In this document: positions 34,260-43,565 of the stretch, in pieces
Position numbering within the stretch: position 1 is the stretch's first letter
Layout: each line of letters starts with the position of its first letter
Origin: Duganella sp. BJB476
Lineage (GTDB): Bacteria; Pseudomonadota; Gammaproteobacteria; Burkholderiales; Burkholderiaceae_D
Length of the DNA: 64,000 bases
Assembly (NCBI RefSeq): GCF_003416895.1
Contig: NZ_QVIO01000002.1
Location: 62,001 to 126,000 of the forward strand
Direction of reading: 5' to 3'
The notes under the pieces: model-generated
What the model was told of the DNA's origin: nothing
Database searches by the model: none
Seen by the model: only the letters and a program-made list of their open reading frames with translations
Made by a program: the position numbers and the translations under genes

Positions 34260-35887
34260 GCGCGGCTGGTCAGGCGCAGCGCCGGGCGCGATGCGGCGGT
34301 GCGTGGCGACGTACCGCGCGAACGCGACGACGACGCCAAACCATCCACCTTGAACACGCTGACCGCCTGCGCCAGCGCCGCTGCCTGCTGCTGCATCGAT
34401 TCCGCCGCTGCGGCGGCCTGTTCGACCAGCGCGGCGTTCTGCTGCGTCACGCCGTCCATCGCACCGATGGCCTGATACACCTCGTTGATGCCGGCGCTCT
34501 GCTCGGTGCTGGCCGCCGTGATCTCGGTGATGATGTCGCTGACGCGATGCACGCTGCTGACAATTTCATCCATCGTCAACCCGGCATCGGCCACCAGCTT
34601 GCTGCCCTGGTTGACCTTGTCGACCGAATCACCGATCAGCGTCTTGATCTCCTTGGCCGCCGACGCCGAACGCTGCGCCAGGTTGCGCACTTCCGTCGCC
34701 ACGACCGCGAAGCCGCGTCCCTGCTCACCCGCGCGCGCCGCTTCCACGGCGGCGTTCAGCGCCAGGATATTGGTCTGGAACGCGATGCCATCGATGACCG
34801 CGATGATGTCGACGATCTTGCGCGACGACTGGTTGATCGAATCCATCGTATCCACCACCTGCGACACCACCATGCCGCCCTTGACCGCCACCTGCGCGGC
34901 AGATGCCGCCAGCTGGTTGGCCTGGCGCGCGTTGTCGGCGTTGTGCTTGACGGTCGACGTCAGCTCTTCCATCGACGATGCGGTTTCCTCCAGCGCGCCG
35001 GCCTGCTGCTCGGTGCGGCGCGACAGATCCTGGTTGCCCGCCGCGATTTCGCTCGACGAGGTGGTGATATGGTCGGTGCCGCTGCGCACTTCGGTGACGA
35101 TGCCCAGCAGGCTGGCGTTCATCTCCTTCAGCGCGGACAGCAGCTGGCCGGTTTCATCGCGCGCGCTGTCGTCGATATGGCCGGTCAGGTCGCCGCCGGC
35201 GACGCGGCGCGCGGCCGTCACCGCCACTTGCAACGGGCCGGTGATGCCGGTGGTCAGCAGCCAGGAACTGACGGCGCCGAAGGCCAGCACCAGCACCGCC
35301 AGCAGGTACAGCAGGTTGCGGCTGCTGGCCGCCACTTCGTCGATGTGGACGGCGGTGGCGTCGATTTTCGCGCGCTGCATTTTCAGCAGTTCCTGCATCA
35401 GCGCCTGGTAGCTGGTGGAGCCCGGACGGAATACGTTGGCGAAGACCTTCTCGGCCTCTTCCAGTTCGCCGGCGCCTTTCAGCTTGGCCACCTGGTCGCG
35501 CGACGACAGGTAGATCTTGCGCTGCTCGCCGACGCGGCCGAACAGCTCCTTCTCGTCGGCGTCGACGATCAGGACTTCCACTTTCTTTTGGTATTCCGCC
35601 GAGATGGCCGACGAGGCTTTCGCTTCCTCGGCGAAGAAGGCGCCCAGCGATGGATCGCTGCTGCGGGCGATGGCGGTGGTGCGTCGGATAGCGCTATCAA
35701 TCTTGCTTGACCAGTCGGAGATCATACGCTCCTTGGCCAGCGGCACCTGCATCATTTCGCGCGTGGCCGTGGCCACGCCCTGCAGGCGCCAGACGCTGAT
35801 CGCGGTGATCAACATCGCAAACGCCAGGATGATGCTGAAGCCAAGTGCCAGGCGTTTGCCGATGCTGATATTGGCCAGCATCGTCAT
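34256..35887 (-). CDS. Methyl-accepting chemotaxis protein
   Basis: About 543 residues. The start is taken at ATG 35887 (a GTG at 35890 and an ATG at 35881 are alternatives). Two membrane segments (residues 9-30 and about 190-212) enclose a four-helix-bundle ligand domain (RERMISDWSSKIDSAIRR-like). A HAMP linker (VAGGDLTGHIDDSARDETG) and the signalling domain follow, with the CheA/CheW contact AFQTNILALNAAVEAARAGEQGRGFAVVA. It reports stimuli to the flagellar or pilus kinase CheA. ATG overlaps the CheW stop, so the two are co-translated. Confidence 0.92.
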   Translation of the reverse strand: MTMLANISIGKRLALGFSIILAFAMLITAISVWRLQGVATATREMMQVPLAKERMISDWSSKIDSAIRRTTAIARSSDPSLGAFFAEEAKASSAISAEYQKKVEVLIVDADEKELFGRVGEQRKIYLSSRDQVAKLKGAGELEEAEKVFANVFRPGSTSYQALMQELLKMQRAKIDATAVHIDEVAASSRNLLYLLAVLVLAFGAVSSWLLTTGITGPLQVAVTAARRVAGGDLTGHIDDSARDETGQLLSALKEMNASLLGIVTEVRSGTDHITTSSSEIAAGNQDLSRRTEQQAGALEETASSMEELTSTVKHNADNARQANQLAASAAQVAVKGGMVVSQVVDTMDSINQSSRKIVDIIAVIDGIAFQTNILALNAAVEAARAGEQGRGFAVVATEVRNLAQRSASAAKEIKTLIGDSVDKVNQGSKLVADAGLTMDEIVSSVHRVSDIITEITAASTEQSAGINEVYQAIGAMDGVTQQNAALVEQAAAAAESMQQQAAALAQAVSVFKVDGLASSSRSRGTSPRTAASRPALRLTSRA

Positions 35888-36381
35888 CACGCCGCCAGCG
35901 CGGTGTTTTCGACCAGGCCCATATCGGCGCTGGACATCAGCTTGTCGATATCGACCAGGATCAGCATGCGCTCGTCCAGCGTGCCCAGGCCGACGATATG
36001 GTCGGTGTTGATGGCCGAGCCGATTTCCGGCGCCGGCTTGACTTGTTCGGGCATCAGCGTGGTGACGTCGGAGACGCGGTCCACCACCATGCCGACCACG
36101 CGGTGGCCGATGTTGAGGATGATGACCACGGTGAACTGGTCGTACGTCGGCGTGCCCAGGTTGAACTTGATGCGCATGTCGACGATCGGCACGATCAGGC
36201 CGCGCAGATTGACCACGCCCTTGACGAAATCGGGCGCGTTGGCGATGCGGGTCGGGGTTTCGTAGCTGCGGATCTCGGCTACTTTTTGGATATCAATGCC
36301 GTACTCTTCCTGGCCCAGGGTGAAGGCCAAATACTCGCCGGCGGGGGTCGTTGCGTGCAGTTCGCTTACATTACCAGACAT
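35887..36381 (-). CDS. cheW: Chemotaxis coupling protein CheW
   Basis: 164 residues from ATG 36381, chosen because AAGGAAA sits just upstream, rather than an in-frame start 36 bp further up. The whole protein is a single CheW domain: EEYGIDIQKVAEIRSYE, VVNLRGLIVPIVDMRIKFN, VGMVVDRVSDVTTLMPEQVKP. It links chemoreceptors to CheA. The stop is joined to the chemoreceptor start by a one-base overlap. Neither cheA nor cheY is in the window, so the remainder lies elsewhere. Confidence 0.9.
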   Translation of the reverse strand: MSGNVSELHATTPAGEYLAFTLGQEEYGIDIQKVAEIRSYETPTRIANAPDFVKGVVNLRGLIVPIVDMRIKFNLGTPTYDQFTVVIILNIGHRVVGMVVDRVSDVTTLMPEQVKPAPEIGSAINTDHIVGLGTLDERMLILVDIDKLMSSADMGLVENTALAA

Positions 36382-36475
36382 GGGGTTTTCCTTCATTGCT
36401 AAAGTGACTGACAGCAATGTTACCTCAAGTCAAATAAAGACGCAGCAAATAAATGCACCAGAGAAACAAATAGGC

Positions 36476-36778
36476 TTACCGCAATTTCCACCTTGGTTTT
36501 TCCACCAGCTGGGAGGCCGGGGCGGGCAACGCGCGCAGCACGGTGGTGGCGACGGCGCGCGGATTCGGCGCCTGGGGTTCCGGCTTGGCCGGCTCGGCGT
36601 CCACTGCGACGCGCTTGGCCGACAATGGAGTGACGGGGTTCGAGCGCGCGCCGGACGGACGGAAATCCTCCCCCTTCAGCTGGAAATGGGGCGCCACGGT
36701 CGGCGTGTCGTCCAGCGCCAACGCATGACCGCAGACCAAGGCCAACAATATCGGTGCAAGCGCCGGGAGGTTACGCAT
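36476..36778 (-). CDS. Small exported hypothetical protein
   Basis: 100 residues from ATG 36778. An in-frame upstream start at 36844 would put non-signal residues before the signal peptide and is less likely. Signal peptide 1-21 (LLALVCGHALA), then a proline- and alanine-rich mature part with basic C-terminus (EKPRWKLR). No domain recognised. Confidence 0.55.
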   Translation of the reverse strand: MRNLPALAPILLALVCGHALALDDTPTVAPHFQLKGEDFRPSGARSNPVTPLSAKRVAVDAEPAKPEPQAPNPRAVATTVLRALPAPASQLVEKPRWKLR

Positions 36779-36933
36779 CAAAGTGCCTGTCATTATCAAA
36801 TATGGTTGCATTTTGCACAATCTCATCGTACTTGGCAAGCACACAATTTTTAATCGTCACCCAGTTACCCTGCACAAGGGCTGAATCAGGCTGTATGATC
36901 TGAAAAACTGATCGTCCAAGACATCACTGGAGA

Positions 36934-37596
36934 ATGATGAACAGCTTGCTGAACAGCTGGCACCCGCGCCTGGTTCGCCTGGCCAGTGCCGCCGCCGGAG
37001 TCGATGGAGCACACGATACCAACCACCTGCACCGGGTCTGGCGCAACGCCACCCTGCTGCTGGACGATTATCCCGAGGCCGACGCGCTGGTCGTGCTGGC
37101 AGGCTGCTATCTGCACGACCTGGTCAACCTGCCCAAGAACGATCCCGAACGCCACCTGGCCTCGCGCAAGGCGGCGCTGCTGGCCAGCCGCCAGTTGGCC
37201 GAACTCGATTTCCCGCCCAATAAACTGGCCGCCGTCGCGCATGCGATCGAGAGCCACAGTTTTTCCGCCGGCATCCGCGCCGAAACCATCGAGGCCAAGA
37301 TCGTCCAGGATGCCGACCGGCTCGACGCGCTCGGCGCGGTGGGACTGGCGCGGCTGTTCTACACGGCCGGCCGCATGGGCACCGCGCTGGCGCATGCCGA
37401 CGATCCGATGGCGCTGCACCGCGAGCTCGATGAAAAAGCCTATGCGCTCGACCATATCGACACCAAGCTGGCCACCCTGCCCGGCAAAATGCAAACGGCC
37501 GCCGGCCGCCGCCTGGCGCAAAACCGCCTCAACGAGCTGACCGCCTTCCGCGACAGCTTCATCGCCGAGTGGGCCGCCAGCCCGGCGGCGCCCTGA
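36934..37596 (+). CDS. HD-domain phosphohydrolase
   Basis: 220 residues. HD superfamily signature: DTNHLHRVWRNATLLL (H26), VLAGCYLHDLVNLPKN (H-D at about 66-67), AHAIESHSFS (H104) and IVQDADRLDALGAVG (D124). The family hydrolyses nucleotide or phosphate-containing compounds using metals, similar to YedJ. The ATG at 36934 or the adjacent 36937 has TGGAGAA ahead. It lies 20 bp from the MFS gene and is probably co-transcribed. Confidence 0.85.
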   Translation: MMNSLLNSWHPRLVRLASAAAGVDGAHDTNHLHRVWRNATLLLDDYPEADALVVLAGCYLHDLVNLPKNDPERHLASRKAALLASRQLAELDFPPNKLAAVAHAIESHSFSAGIRAETIEAKIVQDADRLDALGAVGLARLFYTAGRMGTALAHADDPMALHRELDEKAYALDHIDTKLATLPGKMQTAAGRRLAQNRLNELTAFRDSFIAEWAASPAAP

Positions 37597-37615
37597 CCCT
37601 CTTCACGCAGACCAC

Positions 37616-38875
37616 ATGACCACGCCCGATACCGCAACCACCGCCATGCCGGCCGCCGCGCCGGCGGGCAACCTGAACTTCATCCTGATCTGCGTATTCA
37701 TCGACATGCTGGGCATCGGCCTGATCGTGCCGGTGCTGCCGATGCTGATCGGCGAGTTCGCCGGCTCGCGCGAAAACCAGACCCACTGGTTCGGCATCAT
37801 GAGCGCGGTGTTCGGCCTGATGCAGTTCATCTTCATGCCGATGCTGGGCGCCGTCAGCGACCGTATCGGCCGCCGGCCGGTGCTGTTGTATTCGATGGCC
37901 GGCATGTGCATCAACTTCCTGTCGACGGCGTGGGCGCCCAACCTGGCCTGCCTGTTCATCGGCCGCGTGGTGGGCGGCATGTCGTCGGCCAGCATGTCGG
38001 TGGCCTCGGCCTACGCGTCCGACGTGTCGACGCCGGAGAACCGCGCCAAGAGCTTCGGCAAGGTGGGCGCGGCGTTCGGCCTGGGCTTCATCTGCGGCCC
38101 CATGCTGGGCGGCCTGCTGGGCAACGTCAATCTGCACCTGCCGTTCTATGTGGCGGGCGCGCTGTCGGCCGCCAATTTCGTCTACGGCTATTTCGTGGTG
38201 CCGGAATCGCTGCCGGCCGAGCGCCGTTCGGCGTTCAGCCTGGCCAAGATCAATCCGCTGACGGCCTTGTCCAAGCTGGCGCGCCGCACCGACATCCGCG
38301 GCCTGGTGGTGACCTTCGCGCTGGTCACCTGCGCGCAGATGATGCTGCAAACGACCTGGGTGCTGTACACCAGCTTCCGCTTCGACTGGACGCCAGGGCA
38401 AAACGGCGCGGCGATGTTCTGCGTCGGCCTGATGGCGGCCGTGGTGCAGGCCGGCCTGTTGGGCATCCTGATCAAGCGCTTCGGCGAAGTACGCCTGTCG
38501 CTGATCGGGATGTGCTCGGGCGGCATCACCTACCTGCTGTACGGCCTGGCCACGCAGGGCTGGATGATGTATGTGCTCATCATCTGCAACGTGCTGTCGT
38601 TCGCCGTCGGTCCCGCGCTGCAGGGCATCATCTCGAAATCCACACCGCCCAATGAACAGGGAGAATTGATGGGCTCTTTGCAATCGATCAGCAGCCTGGG
38701 TGTGATCTTCATGCCACTGCTGGGCACCGCCATCCTGGCTGAAGTGGGTCACCTGCCCACCAACGACTGGCGCATCGGCAGCACCTTCTACCTGTGCGCC
38801 GTGATGCAGGCGCTGGCCATCCTGGTGGCGCAGCGCTACTTCCGCCAGCACCACATGCAGGCCGCCAAACCATGA
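37616..38875 (+). CDS. MFS drug-efflux transporter (TetA/DHA1 type)
   Basis: 419 residues, twelve membrane helices. Motif A is GAVSDRIGRRPVLL after helix 2 and motif C is GPMLGGLLGNV in helix 5. The sequence up to FGLMQFIFMPMLG is typical of TCR1.2-like tetracycline-type exporters. It expels an unknown substrate using the proton gradient. Its stop overlaps the next start by four bases (ATGA). Confidence 0.85.
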   Translation: MTTPDTATTAMPAAAPAGNLNFILICVFIDMLGIGLIVPVLPMLIGEFAGSRENQTHWFGIMSAVFGLMQFIFMPMLGAVSDRIGRRPVLLYSMAGMCINFLSTAWAPNLACLFIGRVVGGMSSASMSVASAYASDVSTPENRAKSFGKVGAAFGLGFICGPMLGGLLGNVNLHLPFYVAGALSAANFVYGYFVVPESLPAERRSAFSLAKINPLTALSKLARRTDIRGLVVTFALVTCAQMMLQTTWVLYTSFRFDWTPGQNGAAMFCVGLMAAVVQAGLLGILIKRFGEVRLSLIGMCSGGITYLLYGLATQGWMMYVLIICNVLSFAVGPALQGIISKSTPPNEQGELMGSLQSISSLGVIFMPLLGTAILAEVGHLPTNDWRIGSTFYLCAVMQALAILVAQRYFRQHHMQAAKP

Positions 38876-39675
38876 GCTGGCGCGGTATCGCCACGCTGCT
38901 GGCGGCAGGCGTGATGCAGGCCGGCGCCGCCGCCGAGTGCTCGCACGATATCGCGGTGCCGGTATCGGCCAGCGGCGCCAGCGTCCAGGTCGAAGGCACG
39001 CACATCGGCGGCATCTACCCCGACCTGTTGCGCAGCATGGGCGCCAAAAACGGCTGCAACTTCGTCTTCACGCTGGTGCCGCGCGCGCGCCAGGTGGCGA
39101 TGTACAAGGACGGCAAGGCGGAGCTGCTGGTGCCGGCTTCACGCACGCCGGCGCGCGACCTGCTCGGCACCTTCGTGCCGATGATAGGCCATCGCGCCAT
39201 GCTGATTTCCGTCGCCGGCCAGCGGGCGCCGATCACCAGCGCGAAGAATTTGCTGGAACGGCGCGATCTGCGCGTGGCCGTGGTGCGAGGCTTCGACTAT
39301 GGCGAGCAATACACGGCGCTGGTCAACGAGCTGGCCAAACAAGGCCGCCTGTTCACCGAGGTCGATGTGGTGGCGGTGGCGCGCCTGCTGAACGCCGGCT
39401 CGGCCGACCTCACCATCATGGGACCGACGCTGATGGCCGGCGCGATCCGGCGCGACCAGCGCGTCAACGGCATGCAGGAAAAGCTGCGCATGGAGGCCAT
39501 TCCGGAATTGCCGTGGCACGAGAGCGGCGCCTATGTGTCGCGCGCGCTCAAGCCGGAAGACCAGCGGGTGCTGGTCGACATGCTGGAAAAGATAGGCAGG
39601 TCGAACCAAGTGATGGACGGCTACCGCCGCTACTTCCACTCGGACGTGTTGAACGACAGCGTCCGTCCCCGCTAG
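38872..39675 (+). CDS. Periplasmic solute-binding protein (SBP family 3 type)
   Basis: 267 residues from ATG 38872, overlapping the MFS stop. Signal peptide 1-21 (cut after GAAA). Type II periplasmic binding fold: GGIYPDLLRSMGAKNGCNF, ARQVAMYKDGKAELLVPASRTPARD and ESGAYVSRALKPEDQRVLVDMLEKI. It resembles amino-acid ABC binding proteins, but no ABC permease is nearby, so it may be a receptor or stand-alone binding protein. A good terminator hairpin follows. Confidence 0.75.
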   Translation: MSWRGIATLLAAGVMQAGAAAECSHDIAVPVSASGASVQVEGTHIGGIYPDLLRSMGAKNGCNFVFTLVPRARQVAMYKDGKAELLVPASRTPARDLLGTFVPMIGHRAMLISVAGQRAPITSAKNLLERRDLRVAVVRGFDYGEQYTALVNELAKQGRLFTEVDVVAVARLLNAGSADLTIMGPTLMAGAIRRDQRVNGMQEKLRMEAIPELPWHESGAYVSRALKPEDQRVLVDMLEKIGRSNQVMDGYRRYFHSDVLNDSVRPR

Positions 39676-39699
39676 GCTAAACGGTTTATTCCGTTTAGC
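39676..39699 (+). terminator. Terminator between convergent genes
   Basis: GCTAAACGG (39676-39684) and CCGTTTAGC (39691-39699) form a 9-bp perfect stem with loop TTTATT, exactly between the two stop codons, followed by TTATTT. A T-rich 3' side supports rightward termination. The reverse side lacks a T-run. Confidence 0.75.
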
Positions 39700-41613
39700 T
39701 TATTTCCCTTCCACCACCGGCAGCTCCAGCGCACTGCTCTCGGCGCCGGCGTGGTACACGCGCAGCGTCGCTTTCTTGTAGTCGGCCGGCTTGGCGTAGA
39801 AGATGTTCGGCACGTAGGTCTGCGGATTGCGGTCGTACAGCGGGAACCAGCTGGACTGGATCTGCACCATCACCCGGTGGCCCGGCAGGAATACGTGGTT
39901 GGCGTTCGGCAGCGCGAAGCGGTACTTTTCCACCGCGTTGGGCGTGATCGGCGACGGGTGTTCCAGGCTGTTGCGGTAGCGGCCGCGGAAGATGTCCATC
40001 GCGATGCCCAACTGGTAGCCGCCCAGCTCCGGCTGCGACGGCACTTCGTCCGGGTAGACGTCGATCAGCTTGACCACCCAGTCGGTGTCGGTGCCGGTGG
40101 TCGAGGCGTACAGGTTGACCATGGCGGCGCCGGAGATCTGCAGCCGCGCCTTCAACGGCTCGGTGACGTAGCTCAGCACATCGGTGCGGTCGGAGACGCC
40201 GCGCTGGTCGCTCACCAGCCACGGACGCCACACGTTCGCATCGTTCATGTGCACCGGGCGCGGCACGAACGGCACCGGCTTGGCCGGGTCGGACACGTAT
40301 TCATCGTAGGCGGCGCCGTCTTTCGGCGCATCGAAGTCCAGCTTGAAGTCCGACTGTAAATACATCGGCTTGAGCGGCGCCGGGCAGCCGGTCTCGCAGG
40401 CCAGCGGCCAGCGCGGCAAACGCTGCCAGCGATTGACGCCGGTCTGGTAGAACAGCACCGGCGGCGTGTCGGCCACCGGCGCGCCGTCCTTCAGGTACTG
40501 GTCGAGGAAAGGCTGCATCACGTCGCGGCGGAATTCCAGCGCGGTGTCGCCGGTGAACTTGAACGCGCCCAGACTGGAACCCTCGTAATTGACGCCGCTG
40601 TGGCGCCACGGCCCCACCACCAGGAAATTCTTGTTGTTGGCGGTGTCCTGCGGTTCGACCGCCGAGTAGAAGGCGTAGGCGCCGTAGATGTCTTCCTGGT
40701 CCCAGTAGCCGACCACGGTCATGGTCGGCACCTTCATCTGGCGCTTGGCCAGGATCTTGTCCAGCGCCTGCTGCTGCCAGTAGCCGTCGTAGGCCGGGTG
40801 CTCGAACAGCTTGCGGGTGAAGTTGAGCTGGTCGAGGCCAAACTGCTTGGCGTAATCGGCGGTCGAGCCGCCGCGTAGCGCGCCTTCGTAGTCGTCGTAG
40901 ACGCCGGTGGCCAAGGTCTTGCCACTGCCTTTGGCGGCGGTCTGGCCGGCGATGTAGCTCAGGTTGGGCAAGCGGAAGGCGCCGTTGTGGAACCAGTCGT
41001 CGCCGCGCCAGCCGTCGACCATGGGGCTCATCGGCACCGCGACCTTGAGCGCCGGATGCGGATCGACCAGCGCCATCAGCACGGTGAAGCCTTCGTAGGA
41101 CGAGCCTATCATGCCGACGTTGCCGTTGCTTTCCGGGGTGTTCTTGACCAGCCAGTCGATGGTGTCCCAGGCGTCGGTGGAGTGGTCGGTGCGGGTGTCG
41201 TTGAGCGCGCCCTTGACCGGGCGGGTCATCACGTACTCGCCTTCGGAGCCGTATTTGCCGCGCACGTCCTGGTAGACGCGGATGTAGCCGTTCTCCATCA
41301 TCACTTCGTCGCCCTGGCCGACGGTGGCCAGCACGCTGGGGCTGACGTTGCGCTGAGCGCGGCCGCTGGCGTTGTAGGGGGTGCGGCTCAATACCATCGG
41401 CGCGTGGACGGCGCCCTTGGGGATGACGATCACGGTGTGCAGCTTGACGCCGTCGCGCATCGGGATCATGACGTCGCGCTTGACGTAGTCGGCGTTGGGG
41501 ACGGCGGTGTCGAACTTGGCGGGGATATCGGGCGCCATCGGCGGCGTGGGCGTTTGCGCCGTTGCGGCGGAGACCATCAGGGTGGAAAGCACTGCAACTG
41601 CAAGGTCACGCAT
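39700..41613 (-). CDS. Exported S15/CocE-type hydrolase (X-Pro dipeptidyl-peptidase-like)
   Basis: 637 residues with signal peptide 1-19 (SAATAQ). Alpha/beta hydrolase domain with nucleophile motif MIGSSYEGFTVLMAL (serine near residue 169), and a C-terminal jelly-roll domain of the XPP_PepX_C type (VNLYASTTGTDTDWVVKLID). The CocE/NonD group includes peptidases and glutaryl-7-ACA acylases. The substrate is uncertain. A monocistronic gene. Confidence 0.85.
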   Translation of the reverse strand: MRDLAVAVLSTLMVSAATAQTPTPPMAPDIPAKFDTAVPNADYVKRDVMIPMRDGVKLHTVIVIPKGAVHAPMVLSRTPYNASGRAQRNVSPSVLATVGQGDEVMMENGYIRVYQDVRGKYGSEGEYVMTRPVKGALNDTRTDHSTDAWDTIDWLVKNTPESNGNVGMIGSSYEGFTVLMALVDPHPALKVAVPMSPMVDGWRGDDWFHNGAFRLPNLSYIAGQTAAKGSGKTLATGVYDDYEGALRGGSTADYAKQFGLDQLNFTRKLFEHPAYDGYWQQQALDKILAKRQMKVPTMTVVGYWDQEDIYGAYAFYSAVEPQDTANNKNFLVVGPWRHSGVNYEGSSLGAFKFTGDTALEFRRDVMQPFLDQYLKDGAPVADTPPVLFYQTGVNRWQRLPRWPLACETGCPAPLKPMYLQSDFKLDFDAPKDGAAYDEYVSDPAKPVPFVPRPVHMNDANVWRPWLVSDQRGVSDRTDVLSYVTEPLKARLQISGAAMVNLYASTTGTDTDWVVKLIDVYPDEVPSQPELGGYQLGIAMDIFRGRYRNSLEHPSPITPNAVEKYRFALPNANHVFLPGHRVMVQIQSSWFPLYDRNPQTYVPNIFYAKPADYKKATLRVYHAGAESSALELPVVEGK

Positions 41614-41669
41614 ATCGGCTCCGGTAAAGGGTATTGCTCAAGATCGGCAATACTACCTTATCGTTAGAA

Positions 41670-41909
41670 TTAATGCATGAGCTTGAAGAGTACGGCAGTC
41701 AGGCCGGTTTGCACGACGATCACGCCGACCATCCACTGTATCAACTCGGACTTGAGCTGCGCCAGGCGCATGTCGAGGTAGTTCTTGGTCACCAGGTGGC
41801 TGTCGACAAGCTGAAACATGGCCGAGGCCAGCGCCTTGGCCTGTTTCTCTGGCATGCCGCCTTCAATCAGAGTATCCATAAATGCGACGGAATCGAAGTT
41901 ATCAGGCAT
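41670..41909 (-). CDS. Small coiled-coil protein with C-terminal membrane anchor
   Basis: 79 residues, MPDNFDSVAFMDTLIEGGMPEKQAKALASAM, then a helix with heptad character (TKNYLDMRLAQLKSELIQ) and a hydrophobic C-terminal segment (WMVGVIVVQTGLTAVLFKLM). This is the DUF1640/CCDC90-like pattern in a very short form. Function unknown. Similar layout to the protein at 3434. Confidence 0.65.
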   Translation of the reverse strand: MPDNFDSVAFMDTLIEGGMPEKQAKALASAMFQLVDSHLVTKNYLDMRLAQLKSELIQWMVGVIVVQTGLTAVLFKLMH

Positions 41910-41987
41910 TTTAGTCCCCTTTGATTTAGGCCGCGAGCACTCAATCTAGTTCCGAATCCCTCGCCGGGCCTTGCGGCGCCTCACACC

Positions 41988-42016
41988 TTGACAGACCGGC
42001 GCTGAGCTGCAACCAT
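41988..42016 (+). promoter_or_regulatory. Candidate promoter upstream of trpS
   Basis: TTGACA (41988-41993) and, after 17 bp, AACCAT (42011-42016). The first box is a perfect consensus, the second is weak. It is the best candidate within the 278-bp upstream region. By eye only. Confidence 0.3.
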
Positions 42017-42116
42017 ACGCGCATGAAATTTTTTACTACACTTCACGCCTGCCTGATTTGGCGCCGCTCCTAGCGCGCGGCCACTGTCTACCCATAGTGA
42101 TGTGATATTTTTATCA

Positions 42117-42146
42117 ACGCCGCCCTTTATCTGGTGGCGTTTTTTA
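42117..42146 (+). terminator. Intrinsic terminator hairpin in the trpS leader
   Basis: ACGCCGCC (42117-42124) and GGTGGCGT (42133-42140) form an 8-bp stem with a G-T pair, loop CTTTATCT, then six T bases ending at 42145. It lies about 42 bp before the trpS start. The neighbouring upstream gene is on the other strand, so the hairpin cannot be ending a plus-strand gene nearby. It may be an attenuator. Confidence 0.6.
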
Positions 42147-42187
42147 TATTCGTCGCGCCAGAACGGGGCAACGTAAAGGAACCCCTG

Positions 42188-43240
42188 ATGAGCTTGACCG
42201 AACAGTCCGAAGTAATCGCCACCGCGCCGGCCGCGTCCAAAGGTCCCACCGTGATCCTGACCGGTGACCGCCCGACCGGCCCGCTGCACCTCGGCCACTT
42301 CGTCGGCAGCCTGCGCAACCGCGTCGCCTATCAGCACCAGTACAAGCAGTTCATCATGCTGGCCGACGCCCAGGCGTTGACCGACAATATGGACGACACC
42401 AACAAGGTGCACCGCAACGTGGTCGAAGTGGCGCTGGACTATCTGGCGGTCGGCATCGATCCGGCCAAGTCGACCATCCTGATCCAGTCGCAGATCCCGG
42501 AACTGGCCGAACTGACCTTCTACTACCTGAACCTGGTGACCGTGGCGCGCCTGGAGCGCAACCCGACCGTCAAGACCGAGATCGCGCTGCGCGGCTTCGA
42601 GCGCGACATCCCGGCCGGCTTCCTGACCTACCCGGCCTCCCAGGCGGCCGACATCTCGGCGTTCAAGGCTTCCATCGTGCCGGTCGGCGAGGACCAGATC
42701 CCGATGATCGAGCAGACCAACGAGATCGTGCGCCGCTTCAACCGCCTGGTCAACCAGGACATCCTGGTCGAGTGCAAGGCGCTGGTGCCGGAAATCGGCC
42801 GCCTGCCGGGCACCGACGGCAAGGCCAAGATGAGCAAATCGCTGGGCAATACGATCAACCTGGGCGCCACCGCGGCCGAGATCACCGCCGCCGTGAAAAA
42901 GGTTTATACCGATCCGCTGCACCTGCGCGTGGAAGACCCGGGCCACCTGGAGGGCAACGTCGCCTTCATCTACCTGGACGCCTTCGATCCTGAGCAGGAC
43001 AAGCTGGCTGAAATGAAGGCGCATTACGTGCGCGGCGGCCTGGGCGACTCGATCGTCAAGAAGCGCCTGGAAGTGGTGCTGCAAGAGATGCTGGCGCCGA
43101 TCCGCGCCCGCCGCGAAGCGCTGGCTCAGGACAAGGGCTACATCATGCAGATGCTGAAGGAAGGCACGCTGCACGCGCGCGAAGTGGCGGCGCGCACCGC
43201 CGACGAAGTCAAGGCCGCCCTCGGCCTGAGCTACTTCTGA
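42188..43240 (+). CDS. trpS: Tryptophanyl-tRNA synthetase
   Basis: 350 residues, starting at ATG 42188 behind AAAGGAA. Class I aminoacyl-tRNA synthetase charging tRNA-Trp. It shows the HIGH-type motif PLHLGHFVG (HLGH 34-37) and KMSKS (214-218). The TrpRS-specific helices are visible around [13 protein letters not shown] and [12 protein letters not shown]. An in-frame extension to GTG 42134 would sit in the terminator hairpin and is rejected. The size is normal. Confidence 0.95.
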   Translation: MSLTEQSEVIATAPAASKGPTVILTGDRPTGPLHLGHFVGSLRNRVAYQHQYKQFIMLADAQALTDNMDDTNKVHRNVVEVALDYLAVGIDPAKSTILIQSQIPELAELTFYYLNLVTVARLERNPTVKTEIALRGFERDIPAGFLTYPASQAADISAFKASIVPVGEDQIPMIEQTNEIVRRFNRLVNQDILVECKALVPEIGRLPGTDGKAKMSKSLGNTINLGATAAEITAAVKKVYTDPLHLRVEDPGHLEGNVAFIYLDAFDPEQDKLAEMKAHYVRGGLGDSIVKKRLEVVLQEMLAPIRARREALAQDKGYIMQMLKEGTLHAREVAARTADEVKAALGLSYF

Positions 43241-43245
43241 ACCCG

Positions 43246-43554
43246 GTGACGCCGGACGCCCTGCCCTCGCAGCTTGCGCTGCTATGGCTGGCGGCGGTGT
43301 ACGGCGTCGCCAGCATCATCTGCTTCATCGCCTACGCGGCCGACAAATCGGCCGCCATCAAGGGCCGCCAGCGCACGCCGGAAAGCACGCTGCTGTTGTG
43401 GGGCCTGGCCTGTGGCTGGCCCGGCGGCCTGCTGGCGCAGCGCTGGCTGCGCCACAAGACGGTCAAGACTTCATTCCAGGTCGCCTACTGGTGCAGCGTG
43501 GCGCTGAACCTGTCCGCGCTGGCCGCCGTGTGGTGGCTGTGCAAAAACTACTGA
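43246..43554 (+). CDS. DUF1294 membrane protein
   Basis: 102 residues from GTG 43246. Three membrane segments: LALLWLAAVYGVASIICFIAYAADKSAA (two), and VAYWCSVALNLSALAAVWWLC. The central GRQRTPESTLLLWGLACGWPGG and LLAQRWLRHKTVKTSFQV match the DUF1294 pattern (TPE.tL.l.gl.GGw.Ga...q...RHKt.K..F). Role unknown. It follows trpS by 5 bp. Confidence 0.8.
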   Translation: MTPDALPSQLALLWLAAVYGVASIICFIAYAADKSAAIKGRQRTPESTLLLWGLACGWPGGLLAQRWLRHKTVKTSFQVAYWCSVALNLSALAAVWWLCKNY

Positions 43555-43565
43555 GGAATTCAACC

